DNA from: Omphiscola glabra
Lineage: Eukaryota > Mollusca > Gastropoda > Lymnaeidae
Length of the DNA: 64,000 nt
NCBI GenBank assembly: GCA_964017045.1
Contig: OZ024806.1
Coordinates: 23,846,003-23,910,002 of the forward strand
Direction of reading: 5' to 3'
A program made the position numbers and the translations under genes. Below, piece by piece: positions 45,310-55,089 of this stretch. The notes beneath the pieces are model-generated. The model ran no database searches, was not told the DNA's origin, and worked only from the letters and a program-made list of their open reading frames with translations. The stretch's first letter is position 1, and each line of letters begins with the position of its first letter.

Positions 45310-45625
45310 TGTGTTCTATGATTAGCAGAAACGTGTAGCTAATTAAGCACGATATTCTCGCTGTACATTCGGTCCGATTCCCCAATTTTGAGGTGCTTGT
45401 CGGATGACCTCCGCTTGCAGGGGCGCGCAGTTCTGGCCCCGGCACCCCACGTCCCTTAAATCAATGGCGTCAATCACATGCCATTGGTTAATGAAAATAA
45501 AGGCAACCCGTGTTAGGGCCAGTGCCATCCCTAGTGTCAACACCGTTAAATGAAGGGGCGGCCCGGAGTGAGCGCGCTAGAGGGGCCCTGACCGACTCGG
45601 GGAGAAAACTAAAAGGCCATTCTTA
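45310..45625. promoter_or_regulatory. Candidate intronic regulatory element
   Basis: Non-repeat GC-rich block with AGCTAATTAAGCACG, GGTTAATGAAAATAAAGGC (HNF1-half-like plus homeodomain/Cdx-like), GCCATTGG (CCAAT) and CGCGCTAGAGGGGCCC. Composition stands out from the AT-rich flanks. Function is inferred only. Confidence 0.25.
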
Positions 45626-46379
45626 TTTTAAAACGAGGCGGTGCAGAAAAAAAAAGGGGGGGGGGGGTGGAGGGGGATACTGAGGGCGGGTTTGTTGGAG
45701 CGATGCCATTTTTATGGAGGAAGTGACGAGCGCTCGATGACTCGTGATTTTGTTGGTGCTGAGACAATTACCGAGAATAACAGTTTACCTCTCCCCCCCC
45801 CCCACCCACCACCTTCCAATCGGAGCGTCTTCGCAAACATTGTCAGCGCTTATGTAGGGCATTGGGACACTAACGACAAACGCATGATTAAAACACGGTT
45901 GTCTCAGCACTGTCAAGCCTCAAATAATAAGACTTATTCCTTTATATGGATACATATTTGTTAACAGCTTGTGTCTGTTAACTAGGACCTATAAATGATA
46001 AAGATCCCTAGAGAGGGTTATATAAATTGAGATAAAACCCTAGAAATTGGCGTTAGTATGAGATAATTCCCCTACCCCCCCCCCCCCCCACACTCCACCA
46101 CATTGCATTTAAGTCGTGATACATCCTAGTTTAGCCTCTGACAGGTATAAAATTCAGAAAATCAAATTATATAATACAATTTTTTAAAAAATTCATTTTC
46201 AAACATCTTTTCACCAGCTTAAAATTTTTATTCGATCAAGTGTCTTTACTTTCTTTTCCTTTCCTTTCCTTTCCTTTCTTTTCTTTTTCTTTATGTCAAC
46301 CGAATGAATCGAGTCGCGAAAAATTGCTAAAAAAAACCCACGCACACACACACAAAAAAAGTGGTACAAGTCCATTAAT
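45626..46379. other. Intronic spacer
   Basis: Poly-G near 45657, poly-C near 45794 and 46076, TTTCC repeat at 46250-46290. No gene seen. Confidence 0.4.
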
Positions 46380-46555
46380 TGCCCCCAGACAGGCTGGTAC
46401 CTCCACATTCACACGGTGCCTCCCCACGCCCCCAGCTGTAAGGGGCGTTGAGTTACAATGTAACCAGATCGAGTAACGGCTGTTGCACCTTATCTGTAAT
46501 TAAAATCCTGGTCTCGCTAAGCGAGAACGGACCACGGGCAGAAAAGAAACAAAAA
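46380..46555. promoter_or_regulatory. Candidate enhancer with consensus GATA site
   Basis: A non-repeat block with CCACGCCCCCAGCTGTAAGG (GC/KLF-type box beside a CAGCTG E-box) and CCTTATCTGTAATTAAAATC. The latter is a perfect reverse-strand AGATAAG GATA site (46489-46495) next to a TAATTA homeodomain core. The palindromic CTCGCTAAGCGAG follows. A GATA-responsive intronic enhancer is plausible but unproven. Confidence 0.3.
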
Positions 46556-46699
46556 ATGTATGTACACGTCGACAATGATAGACAAAACATCATCTTTTGA
46601 AGGGGGCGAGCGAGGGTTTAACAAAGAAAAAAGAAATGTTTTTTTTTGTTTTTTTCGTTTTTAAATTACAGACATATTATTATTCGATAAAACTTGTAT

Positions 46700-46790
46700 A
46701 TTATTATTATTATTATTATTATTATGGGTAATTTTCTATAGCGTGGTACCCCAGCCTAGGGCTGGGCTCACCACGCTGTACATACACATT
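46700..46790 (-). mobile_element. Possible LINE 3' tail with hairpin and (AAT)n
   Basis: A (TTA)n tract at 46705-46725 is followed by the hairpin GCGTGGTACCCCAGCC-TAG-GGCTGGGCTCACCACGC at 46741-46776. Reverse-complemented, this is a stem-loop followed by an (AAT)n tail, as at the 3' ends of some non-LTR elements. No body is present. Confidence 0.4.
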
Positions 46791-47139
46791 AAAATGAACT
46801 TAAAAAATATAAATTAAAAACCAACCATTCCATAACAATTTACATGTGACACTAATGACGTAGTGACGTAATGACGCAATGACGTAATGTTTTGAACTTT
46901 ATATAAAATACAGAACTTTTTACATAAAATACTGCCCAAATTGTATTTATAACGGTTTATATATCTTTATACATCTCTTTTAAATATATATTTCAGCGTT
47001 TTTTGGTTGTTGTTTTTTTCATATGTTTTCCTATCGGGCAATTTGCTTTGAGAGTATGTCGTAAAAACAAAACAACCGAGAAATTTAAACAAAATTCCTC
47101 TCCTCCGTCCCCAAACATTAGAGATGGGTGATTAACCAT
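46791..47139. other. AT-rich spacer with second TGACG cluster
   Basis: 46854-46889 repeats the TGACGTAGTGACGTAATGAC cluster of 44616. Otherwise nothing was recognised. Confidence 0.5.
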
Positions 47140-47375
47140 CAACACTCCATTGTCCTGACGTCAGATCCGGCGACTGATACCGGAAACCGACCGGTCGTTA
47201 GTCGGTACCAGACCATCGCGCGGCTGTGCAGTGACAGGTTCGTAATGGTGGCAATATAAACAGGTCCCGGGCAATAACTGTCATCCCGTCTCGGTGTCCG
47301 AGACACGGACGAGAGCCATTACGGGTTGGTGGTCGAGTTGTCTGCAACGTGTCGCTGTTGGAATAATTGGGCAGA
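47140..47375. promoter_or_regulatory. CpG-rich candidate regulatory element
   Basis: Dense CpG block with CTGACGTCAG (CRE), ACCGGAAACCGACCGGTCGT, CGCGCGGCTG and the palindrome CTCGGTGTCCGAG, flanked by AT-rich DNA. No repeat copy elsewhere in the window. It may be an enhancer or a cryptic promoter. Confidence 0.3.
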
Positions 47376-47490
47376 CCAGAGAAGTGGATTTTAAAAAAAA
47401 AAAAAAATTATTTAACGAATCTTAAAAATCCACCACCGCACCGCCACTATTTTAACATTGATTCTTTCCTGGATAATAAGTTTTGAATTA

Positions 47491-47730
47491 TAGGAAATTA
47501 GTTAAGGTTAAACCTGAAAATAGGAACGCAAGAAAACGACGAACGTGTCGGCTGAAAGCCTTCGTCAGCGAACAAACAGAAAAAAAACCACAGAAAAACA
47601 TTAAAAAAAAAAAAAAAAATCTCTTAGCTGAGAAGTAGATCCAAGAGGTCTTACTGCCAACGCGTTCGTAGTTTTGTTGCGTTCCTTTTTGTTCAGGTTT
47701 AACCTTACCATGTTTTACTAATTTCCTATT
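47491..47730. mobile_element. Inverted-repeat Penelope-like remnant
   Basis: The left arm TAGGAAATTAGTTAAGGTTA then AACCTGAAAATAGGAACGCA is mirrored on the right by TGCGTTCCTTTTTGTTCAGG then TTTAACCTTACC...TTTCCTA. The arms are about 60-70 bp. Inside the left part lies a decayed hammerhead-like core (47545-47568). Penelope-like elements often have inverted or partial terminal repeats. Confidence 0.5.
47545..47568 (-). ncRNA. Decayed hammerhead-like core
   Basis: The minus strand reads CTGACGA, AGGCTTTCAGCC, GACAC. Relative to the hammerhead consensus CTGATGA...GAAAC, one base in each box is changed (T to C, A to C). The helix II potential GGCT/AGCC remains. Inactivation is expected. Confidence 0.35.
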
Positions 47731-47924
47731 GTGCTAACCCGATTGCAGTCTCTCCCCTTATTACCCTTTTAGTTTTATATTAGCCAAGGCAAATATTACC
47801 CATTACATTGTTGTTGCCGTGTAATGAGCTGCACGTGGATCATAATGTAAGGACTTTTAAGAAAACAAGATTGTCACGATAAACATTACATGTAATATAA
47901 TAATAATTTTTTTTTTAATGTTTA

Positions 47925-48953
47925 CAAAAAAATACAAATTTTAACATGTTCCCTGACATCCCATGCTTTAAACAAAAAAATACAAATTTTAACATGTTCC
48001 CTGACATCCCATGCTTTAAACGAAAAATGCAAACTCTAACATGTTCCCTGATATCTCATGCATTAAACAAAAAATACAAACTTTAACATGTTCCTTGACA
48101 TCCCATGCTTAAACAAAAACTACAAACTTTAATATGTTTCTTGACATCCCATGCTTAAACAAAAAATACAAACATTAATATGTTTCTTGACATCCCATGC
48201 TTAAACAAAAACTACAAACTTTAATATGTTTCTTGACATCCCATGCTTAAACAAAAAATTCAAACTTTAATATGTTTCTTGACATCCCATGCTTTAAACA
48301 AAAAAATACATACTCTAACATGTTCCCTGACATCCTATGCTTTAAACAAAAAATACAAACTTTAACATGTTCCCTGACATCCCATGCTTTAAACGAAAAA
48401 TGCAAACTCTAACATGTTCCCTGATATCTCATGCATGAAACAAAAAATACAAACTTTAACATGTTCCCTGATATCTCATGCATTAAACAAAAAATACAAA
48501 CTTTAACATGTTCCTTGACATCCCATGCTTAAACAAAAACTACAAACTTTAATATGTTTCTTGACATCCAATGCTTAAACAAAAAATACAAACATTAATA
48601 TGTTTCTTGACATCCCATGCTTAAACAAAAACTACAAACTTTAATATGTTTCTTGACATCCCATGCTTAAACAAAAAATTCAAACTTTAATATGTTTCTT
48701 GACATCCCATGCTTAAACAAAAACTACAAACTTTAACATGTTCCTTGACATCACATGCATTAAACAAAAAATACAAACTTTAAAATGTTCCTTGACATCC
48801 CATGCATTAAACAAAAAATACAAACTTTAACATGTTCCTTGACATCCCATGCTTAAACAAAAAATACAAACTCTAACATGTTCCCTGACATCCCATGCTT
48901 TAAACAAAAAAATACAAACTTTAACATGTTCCCTGACATCCCATGCTTTAACC
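47925..48953. repeat. 46/47-bp minisatellite with higher-order repeat
   Basis: About 22 copies of a unit containing CAAACTTTAACATGTTCCCT then GACATCCCATGCTTAAACAA. A series of variant units starting at about 48019 (AAACGAAAAATGCAAACTCT) is repeated in the same order from about 48392. That is a higher-order period of about 373 bp (eight units). Confidence 0.95.
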
Positions 48954-49253
48954 GGTTACCGGAAATTTGATCTAAAGAAATTTCGTCGAAAGAAAATTGA
49001 TCGACAGAAATTTGATCGCACGGAAATTTGGTCGAATCTCTTTTTCAGTTCACACGTTAAAATTTTCGTCAAATTTATTTTTGAACGCACTATACTATAT
49101 AGAAAAACACAATTATGCGTTCAAAAAGAAATTTGACCAAAAATTTTAACGTTTAAACTAAAAAAAAGATTTGACCAAATTTCCGTTCAATCAAATTTCC
49201 GTCGATCAATTTTCTGTCGACGAAATTTCTTTCGATCAAATTTCCGGATACGC
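48954..49253. mobile_element. 300-bp foldback MITE with 8-bp target duplication
   Basis: Left arm: CCGGAAATTTGATCTAAAGA, AAATTGATCGACAGAAATTT, GTTAAAATTTTCGTCAAATT. Its mirror occupies the right half. CTTTAACC flanks both sides (48946-48953 and 49254-49261), a perfect 8-bp duplication. The left duplication lies in the last unit of the 46-bp array. There is no coding capacity. Confidence 0.85.
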
Positions 49254-49261
49254 CTTTAACC

Positions 49262-49545
49262 AAGTGACGGTAGGAATACATCAGGACGGCTGTCCTGCAC
49301 TCGGACGTTTCCGAGATTTGATTTACGGTGTCGGCGGTAGTAGCCCATTGAAACCACTGTCCCAATGTCAAGAACATTAAGGGGTCAACATAAAACTGCT
49401 AATTGAAATGAGATCATTAAAAAAATTGGATTCTCCCCCACCACCACCCCCAACACACACTCACCCAATAACGGATATGGGGAACAACTCAACCTATCTC
49501 AGACCCGTCTCCCTGAGACCCCGCCCCCCCCCCCCCCAAAAATCT
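49262..49545. other. Spacer, no feature seen
   Basis: Unique sequence with a poly-C run at 49523. Confidence 0.4.
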
Positions 49546-49549
49546 CTTA

Positions 49550-49770
49550 TGCCCCAGACCTAATGGGCAGTGACAGATCTCTGAGACACAGAGTCTGCCA
49601 ATGTCCCGCCGGATAGTTTACTTTGGACCCTAGTTGCGGTGGACACCGGTGCCACCGCGGCGTTGACGCAAGCGGTGTGCCGTCTAAGACAAACAACCAA
49701 TCGTAATGAGAAATAGGCCCGCTGCAGAAATCACGGGACAATATTTTCATTGGCTCCTAAGAGTGTATCC
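49550..49770. promoter_or_regulatory. Candidate intronic regulatory element
   Basis: GC-rich non-repeat block with TTTACTTTGGACCC (nuclear-receptor-like), GGTGGACACCGGTGCCACCG (near-palindrome), AGACAAACAACCAATCG (forkhead-like plus CCAAT) and CATTGG. Inferred from composition and motifs. Confidence 0.25.
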
Positions 49771-50194
49771 TGTTGTTCTTCAGAGTGATTCCCAGTTTTT
49801 CTCGTCTAGTCTTTCTTTTTGGGGTAAAATAAATGATACGGATGATTACTTGTGTATTATTTACACTGGCGTTGCAACTGGTTGGAGAAAAAAATGGCGC
49901 CGGTTTACCTACACACTCCCAAAAAAAAAATAATTTTATATATATTTTGTACCTTGTAATGAATATACAATAAATGGAGATCTCATGTCATATTGTAAAA
50001 TAAAAATTTACTAAGTGTCGGGTGACTGAGTTTCGCCATTTCGGTATTCGATTCCATTGTCTTAAAGTCATCTCTTCTGTTAGGCCGTATGACTTTGTGA
50101 CAAGAGTTTAGGCGCACTGGCTAAAGCAGGGTGATCAAAGCTCTTCACGAGTTCAATAAATCCGTGCCATTTAGTATCCACAGGACCTGCATAT
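49771..50194. other. Intronic spacer, no gene seen
   Basis: AT-rich unique sequence; no exon. Confidence 0.4.
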
Positions 50195-50300
50195 AGGAAA
50201 AAAAGTCACAGGAAAAAAAGTCACAGAAATAAAGTCACAGGAAAAAAAGTCACAGGAAAAAAAGTCACAGGAAAAAAAGTCACAGAAAAAGTCACAAAAT
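50195..50300. repeat. 15-bp AAAAGTCACAGG repeat
   Basis: Six to seven copies of AAAAAAAGTCACAGG. The same motif recurs inverted at 50945-51085. Confidence 0.9.
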
Positions 50301-50419
50301 ATGTATCATATAAACTCCTAATTTTGAGTGTTTATTATATAAATCATATATCATATCATATATAACAGTGAATGTTTTTGGGTTTGTGGATTTGTGGGTG
50401 GCTCTGTTCCACCAAGGCG

Positions 50420-50910
50420 TTTTACATGGGTTCGGGATCCCAATGGGGTCGGGATCCCAATGGCGTCGAGATCCCAAATGGGGTTGTGATCCCAATGAGA
50501 CCCTTTTCTGGAAAGTGATACCAATCGGGAATGGGACCCAATTGGGGTTGTGATCCCAATGGCGTCAAAATCTCAATGGGTTCAGGATCCCAATCAGGAT
50601 CGGTATCCCAATGTGGTCGGGATTCCAATGGGGTCAGAATCCCCATTTGGATCCAATTTGGAAACGGGATCCCATCGGGATCGGTATCCCAAAGTTGTTG
50701 GGATTCCAATGGGATCGGGATCCAAATGGGATCCCAAATTCCAATTTCCGATTTGGAAACGGGATCCCGATTGGGTTCTCAATCTGGATCTGTAACCCAA
50801 TGGGGTCGGGATCCGATTCGGGTCGGGATTAAAATGGGATATGGGATACCATTTGGGGTGGGGAGCCCGATGGTATATCGGATCCCATTAGGAAACGGGA
50901 TCCCACCACT
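50420..50910. repeat. Degenerate 16-18-bp GGGATCCCAATGGG repeat
   Basis: About 29 loose copies of CCCAATGGGGTCGGGAT, rich in GGGATCCC palindromes, hence open frames on both strands. Irregular spacing suggests an old array. Confidence 0.88.
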
Positions 50911-50944
50911 CTTTTCAGAATTTATTTAAGATATCTGATGACTG

Positions 50945-51085
50945 AATGCTTCTGTGACTTTTTTTTCCTCTGACTTTCTTTCCTCTGACTTTTTTTCCTG
51001 TGACTGTTTTTCCTGTGAATTTTTTTCCAAGCAAAATTTGTGCCTTTTTGCCGAGACTTTTTTTCCTGTGACTTTTTTTCCGCTC
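50945..51085. repeat. Inverted counterpart of the AAAAGTCACAGG repeat
   Basis: Copies of TCCTGTGACTTTTTT in opposite orientation to 50195-50300, flanking the GGGATCC array on its other side. Confidence 0.88.
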
Positions 51086-51215
51086 ACCCCTACACCAGTT
51101 GGGGGGCTGGCATATTGAGGCGAAAAGCCATGGGATCGATCGGAACGAAAGGTTGTTGAGAAGCATGCCAGGGCCCCACGTGAGCTGTAGCGCCACTGAT
51201 GATGATGATCATTTC
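51086..51215 (+). mobile_element. RTE-like LINE 3' end fragment, second copy
   Basis: The plus strand carries GGCTGGCATATTGAGGCGAA, AGCCATGGGATCGATCGGAA and CAGGGCCCCACGTGAGCTGT, then a GATGATGATGAT tail. It matches the reverse complement of 10890-11000 (the WRRKAMDRSKWK coding segment), but with frame-breaking changes. Confidence 0.75.
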
Positions 51216-51565
51216 GTATCCACAAAACGGGTTTTTTATGATACATAAATGAGGACATTTTTTAAAATCTCACAGACACAAACAACAGCTGTCCATGATA
51301 TGCACATATAAACATATACACCTATACGCAAATACACATATACCTATGAGCAAATTGCACCGTGTCCAATGCACCATCACTAAATCTAAATGAGTCCCGA
51401 ATGATTTAATTTTGTGTATTTTATATTTACAGACTAGACACTTAGCAGCCAAGTAAATAACCGCACAACAAAGCATGCTATTTTTATGAATTTATTTCGG
51501 TCTCACTAGCCACACCAAGAGCTGCATTCAGAAAAGATACATCTATCCTCTCTCGTAGACGGAAT
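51216..51565. other. Intronic spacer
   Basis: Unique AT-rich sequence with a CATATA/ACACATATA patch. No exon. Confidence 0.4.
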
Positions 51566-52411
51566 GATGCCATACCATACCATACCATACATGCCATACC
51601 ATACCATACCACACCACACCACACCACACCATACCATACCACACCATACCATACCATACCACACCATACCACACCATACCATACCACACCATACCATACC
51701 ATACCATACCACCATACCATACCACACCCCACCACACCAAACCATACCATACCATACCACACCACACCACACGACACCACACCACACTATACATACCATA
51801 CCATACCATACCACACGACACCACACGAAACCACACCATACCATACCATACCACACCACACCACACGACACGACACCTACCATACCATACCACACCACAC
51901 CACACGACACCACAACACACCATACCATACCATACCACCATACCATACCATACCATACCATACCACACCACACGACACCACACCATACCATACCATACCA
52001 CACCACACGACACGACACCACACCACACCATACCACACCACACCACACCATACCATACCATACCACACCACACCATACCACACCACACCCCACCATACCA
52101 CACCACACCATACCACACCACACCACATCATACCACACCATACCACACCATACCACACCACATCACACCACACCACACCAAACCATACCACACCATACCA
52201 CACCACACCACACCATACCACACCACACCGCACCACACCATACCATACCATACCACAACATACCACACCACACGACACCACACCACACCATAACATACCA
52301 TACCATACCATACCACACGACACCACACGACACCACACCACACCAAACAATACCACACCATACCATACCATACCAAACCACACCATACCACACCACACCA
52401 CACCACACCAT
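51566..52411. repeat. CCATA/CCACA pentanucleotide satellite
   Basis: About 845 bp of mixed CCATA and CCACA pentamers, with scattered CGACA and CATCA variants. The plus strand is almost free of G. Reading frames of 200-300 residues cross it in several frames (Thr-Ile-Pro-His or Val-Trp-Cys-Gly periodicity), all by-products of a 5-bp unit read as 15-bp triplets. Confidence 0.96.
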
Positions 52412-52526
52412 TTCGATAAAGGGTTTGGCAACAACAAAACAACAACAACAACTTGACCCACTTGGGGCGGCACAAATCTTAGGCTACGCCGTGGATGAAT
52501 AGTCATTTTGAGCTCTCGGTTTCGGC

Positions 52527-53206
52527 ATCCCAACTAGTACCCATGCATCCCAACTAGTACCTATGCATCCCAACTAGTACCCATGCATCCCAACTAGTAC
52601 CCATGCATTCCAACTAGTACCCATGCATTCCAACTAGTACCCATGCATCCCAAATAGTACCCATGCATCCCAACTAGTACCCATGCATCCCAAATAGTAC
52701 CCATGCATCCCAACTAATACCCATGCATCCCAACTAGTACCCATGCATTCCAACTAGTACCTATGCATTCCAACTAGTACCCATGCATCCCAACTAGTAC
52801 CTATGCATCCCAACTAGTACCTATGCATCCCAACCAGTACCTATGCATCCCAACTAGTACCTGTGCCTCCCAAATAGTACCTATGCATCCCAATTAGTAC
52901 CTATGCATCCGTCCTAGAACCTTTGCATCCCAACTAGTACCTATGCATCCCAACTAGTACCTATGCATCCCAACTAGTACCTATGCATTCCAACTAGTAC
53001 CCCTGCATTCCAACTAGTACCCATGCATCCCAACTAGTACCTATGCATTCCAACTAGTACCCATGCATCCCAACTAGTTCCTATGCATCCCAACTAGTAC
53101 CTATGCATCCCAACTAGTACCTATGCATCCCAACCAGTACCTATGCATCCCAACTAGTACCTATGCATCCCACCTAGTACCTATGCATCCCAACTAGTAC
53201 CTATGC
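52527..53206. repeat. 20-bp minisatellite
   Basis: Thirty-four copies of CATCCCAACTAGTACCTATG, strictly 20 bp. The left half is mostly ACCCATG and the right half mostly ACCTATG, so two expansion histories are visible. Confidence 0.96.
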
Positions 53207-53816
53207 AACGTCTGAAGGCGGGCGTGTCAATTACAATATTTTATGTAACAAAAAATAATAATCTAAGAAACCGAAACACGCGATCCAAGTAGTGGGAAAA
53301 AAAAAGGGGGGGGGGGGAATAACAAGAAACAAAACCGTTCCATGAGCAAGTTTATACCGCTCCCCCTTACTTGACCACATGTAGGGTAGAGCGCCCCGTT
53401 ATCAGAACCTTGCATCTACATGAAGACGCTGGACATCATTGTATGGGAATAACTAACCTTGAGCGAAAAAAAAAAGTGGGGGGGGGGGGGGTGTGCAGCT
53501 GAGCAGTAGAGAAAATAAATGTACGTGGCGGATTTGAAATTGGTAGACAATTTTTTTTTCTTTTTTATCTGAGTTTGTTCTCGTGTTGACCTCGGAGGTC
53601 GTCGTGAAACATGAATTGTACTTGCCGAGAGAATGGCGAGGTTCTCTAAGTTTGGGTTAATTATTAGAATCCAATGGATAATATTTTGTGTCAAGAGAAG
53701 AGGGGGTGGACGGGAGTGAGAGGATTGCAGTGGGAGAACGAGAGTGGCTTAAAAAAAGCGTATACATTAAGGGCAAGTGAGATAAAAGAATATAATCGAT
53801 GAGCAAATATGGAAAG

Positions 53817-53857
<41 letters not shown>

Positions 53858-53999
53858 CTGAAAATAGAAATAAAGAACAAAATAGGCAGAAAAAGAGGGA
53901 AAGAGAGAGAGTGAGACATAGAGGCTTAAAGAAAATGAACGATCGGATGAAAGAATAAAAGTGGGCATTCTTTCTCAAGTGATAATTATGTATTTACAC
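53207..53999. other. Intronic spacer
   Basis: Poly-G runs near 53307 and 53479 and a (GA)n tract at 53821-53853. A GTTATCAG GATA site lies near 53399. No exon supported. Confidence 0.45.
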
Positions 54000-54200
54000 T
54001 TGGAGACTTGGCGACCTCTGTAACTAATGTTACGTTCTTATTGGGCATGCGCATGCAACTTCAGTTTGTAACACTAGGCGGTGCACGCCTCCCTCCTCAG
54101 CCCCCCCAATTGACTGGACGTTAAGTGTGCATCCATTCACCCAAGCTCCCCAGGGGGCGCTGCTCTGCGTATATAAGGTTCCTATTTTGACAAGCCTGTG
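54000..54200 (+). promoter_or_regulatory. Candidate TATA promoter with NRF1- and CTCF-like motifs
   Basis: In order: inverted CCAAT (ATTGG, 54040-54044), the palindromic NRF1-type GCATGCGCATGC (54045-54056), CCAATTG (54106), a CTCF-like CCCCAGGGGGCGCTG (54148-54162) and a TATA box GTATATAAGG (54169-54178). Such an ordered cluster is characteristic of an animal promoter. A start near 54200 is predicted. The expected product is unknown: an alternative GATA transcript, an enhancer RNA or an unrelated noncoding RNA. Confidence 0.45.
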
Positions 54201-54364
54201 TTTATTATTGCATTGACGGTCGCTTTAAGTTGAATGTGAGGCTGAGTGAGATCTTGCCCGAATCGAGGCTGAAGGTCCAGGTTGGGGTTGGGGTGGGGGG
54301 GGGCATGACGACATTGATGGAAAGAGATTGATGATGTGTTCTGATTTGGATGGTTGTTAGAGAG

Positions 54365-54785
54365 AGAAAGGGGATGAAAGATTCGGAGGCGATGCAAGAG
54401 AGAGAGAGAGAAAGAGAGAGAGAGAAATGATGGAGGTGATGCAAGATTTGGAGGCGATGCAAGAGAGAGAGAGAGAGAGAAATGAGGGAGGGGATGCAAG
54501 ATTTGGAGGCGATGCAAGAGAGAGAGAGAGAAATGAGGAAGGGGATGCAAGATTTGGAGGCGATGCAAGAGAGAGAGAGAAATGAGGGAGGGGATGCAAG
54601 ATTTGGAGGCGATGCAAGAGAGAGAGAGAGAAATGAGGGAGGGGATGCAAGATTTGGAGGCGATGCAAGAGAGAGAGAGAAATGAGGGAGGGGATGCACG
54701 ATTCGGGGGCGATGCAAGAGAGAGAGAGAGAGAAATGAGGGAAGGGATGCAAGATTTGGAGGCGATGCAAGAGAGAAGGAGAGAT
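54365..54785. repeat. About 50-bp GA-rich minisatellite
   Basis: Eight copies of a unit containing GATGCAAGATTTGGAGGCGA then TGCAAGAGAGAGAGAAATGA. Length changes lie in the GA run. Minus-strand Ser/Leu-rich frames are by-products. Confidence 0.94.
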
Positions 54786-55089
54786 AAAGGAGGGAGGGGA
54801 GTTACGAAAAAGGCTGATAAATGCACAAATAATGATGTGAGGGTGGGGGGGGGGGAGGTAATAAATTGTAATAAAAATAACTATTTTTTAGATCAGCATT
54901 ATTTTTTTTTTTTAAATATTTCTAAAAAATAGTGTACACAAAAGTTTTAAAACAACTTTTTACTAAGCTGTTGGGCCGCTTGAGTTTGTCATCAATCAAG
55001 ACCATGTGTTTGATGTACATGCTGTACAGGCTGTCTTCCGCAATTAGGAGCCATTAAGACATTATATAGCATAGGGTCTAATAGACCTA
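54786..55089. other. Spacer with short hairpin
   Basis: Contains the perfect inverted repeat ACTATTTTTTAG / CTAAAAAATAGT at 54881-54934. Otherwise nothing recognised. Confidence 0.5.

Noticed and set aside
50041..50101. tRNA-like B-box (GGTATTCGATTCC)
   Set aside because: No matching A-box or cloverleaf could be placed upstream.
51506..52533. Several 190-312-codon frames on both strands over the CCATA/CCACA satellite
   Set aside because: All are periodic translations of a 5-bp satellite; open in many frames at once.
54182..54826. Minus-strand Ser/Leu/Pro-rich frames resembling a repetitive secreted protein
   Set aside because: Produced by the about 50-bp GA-rich minisatellite; multiple overlapping frames, no consistent start.
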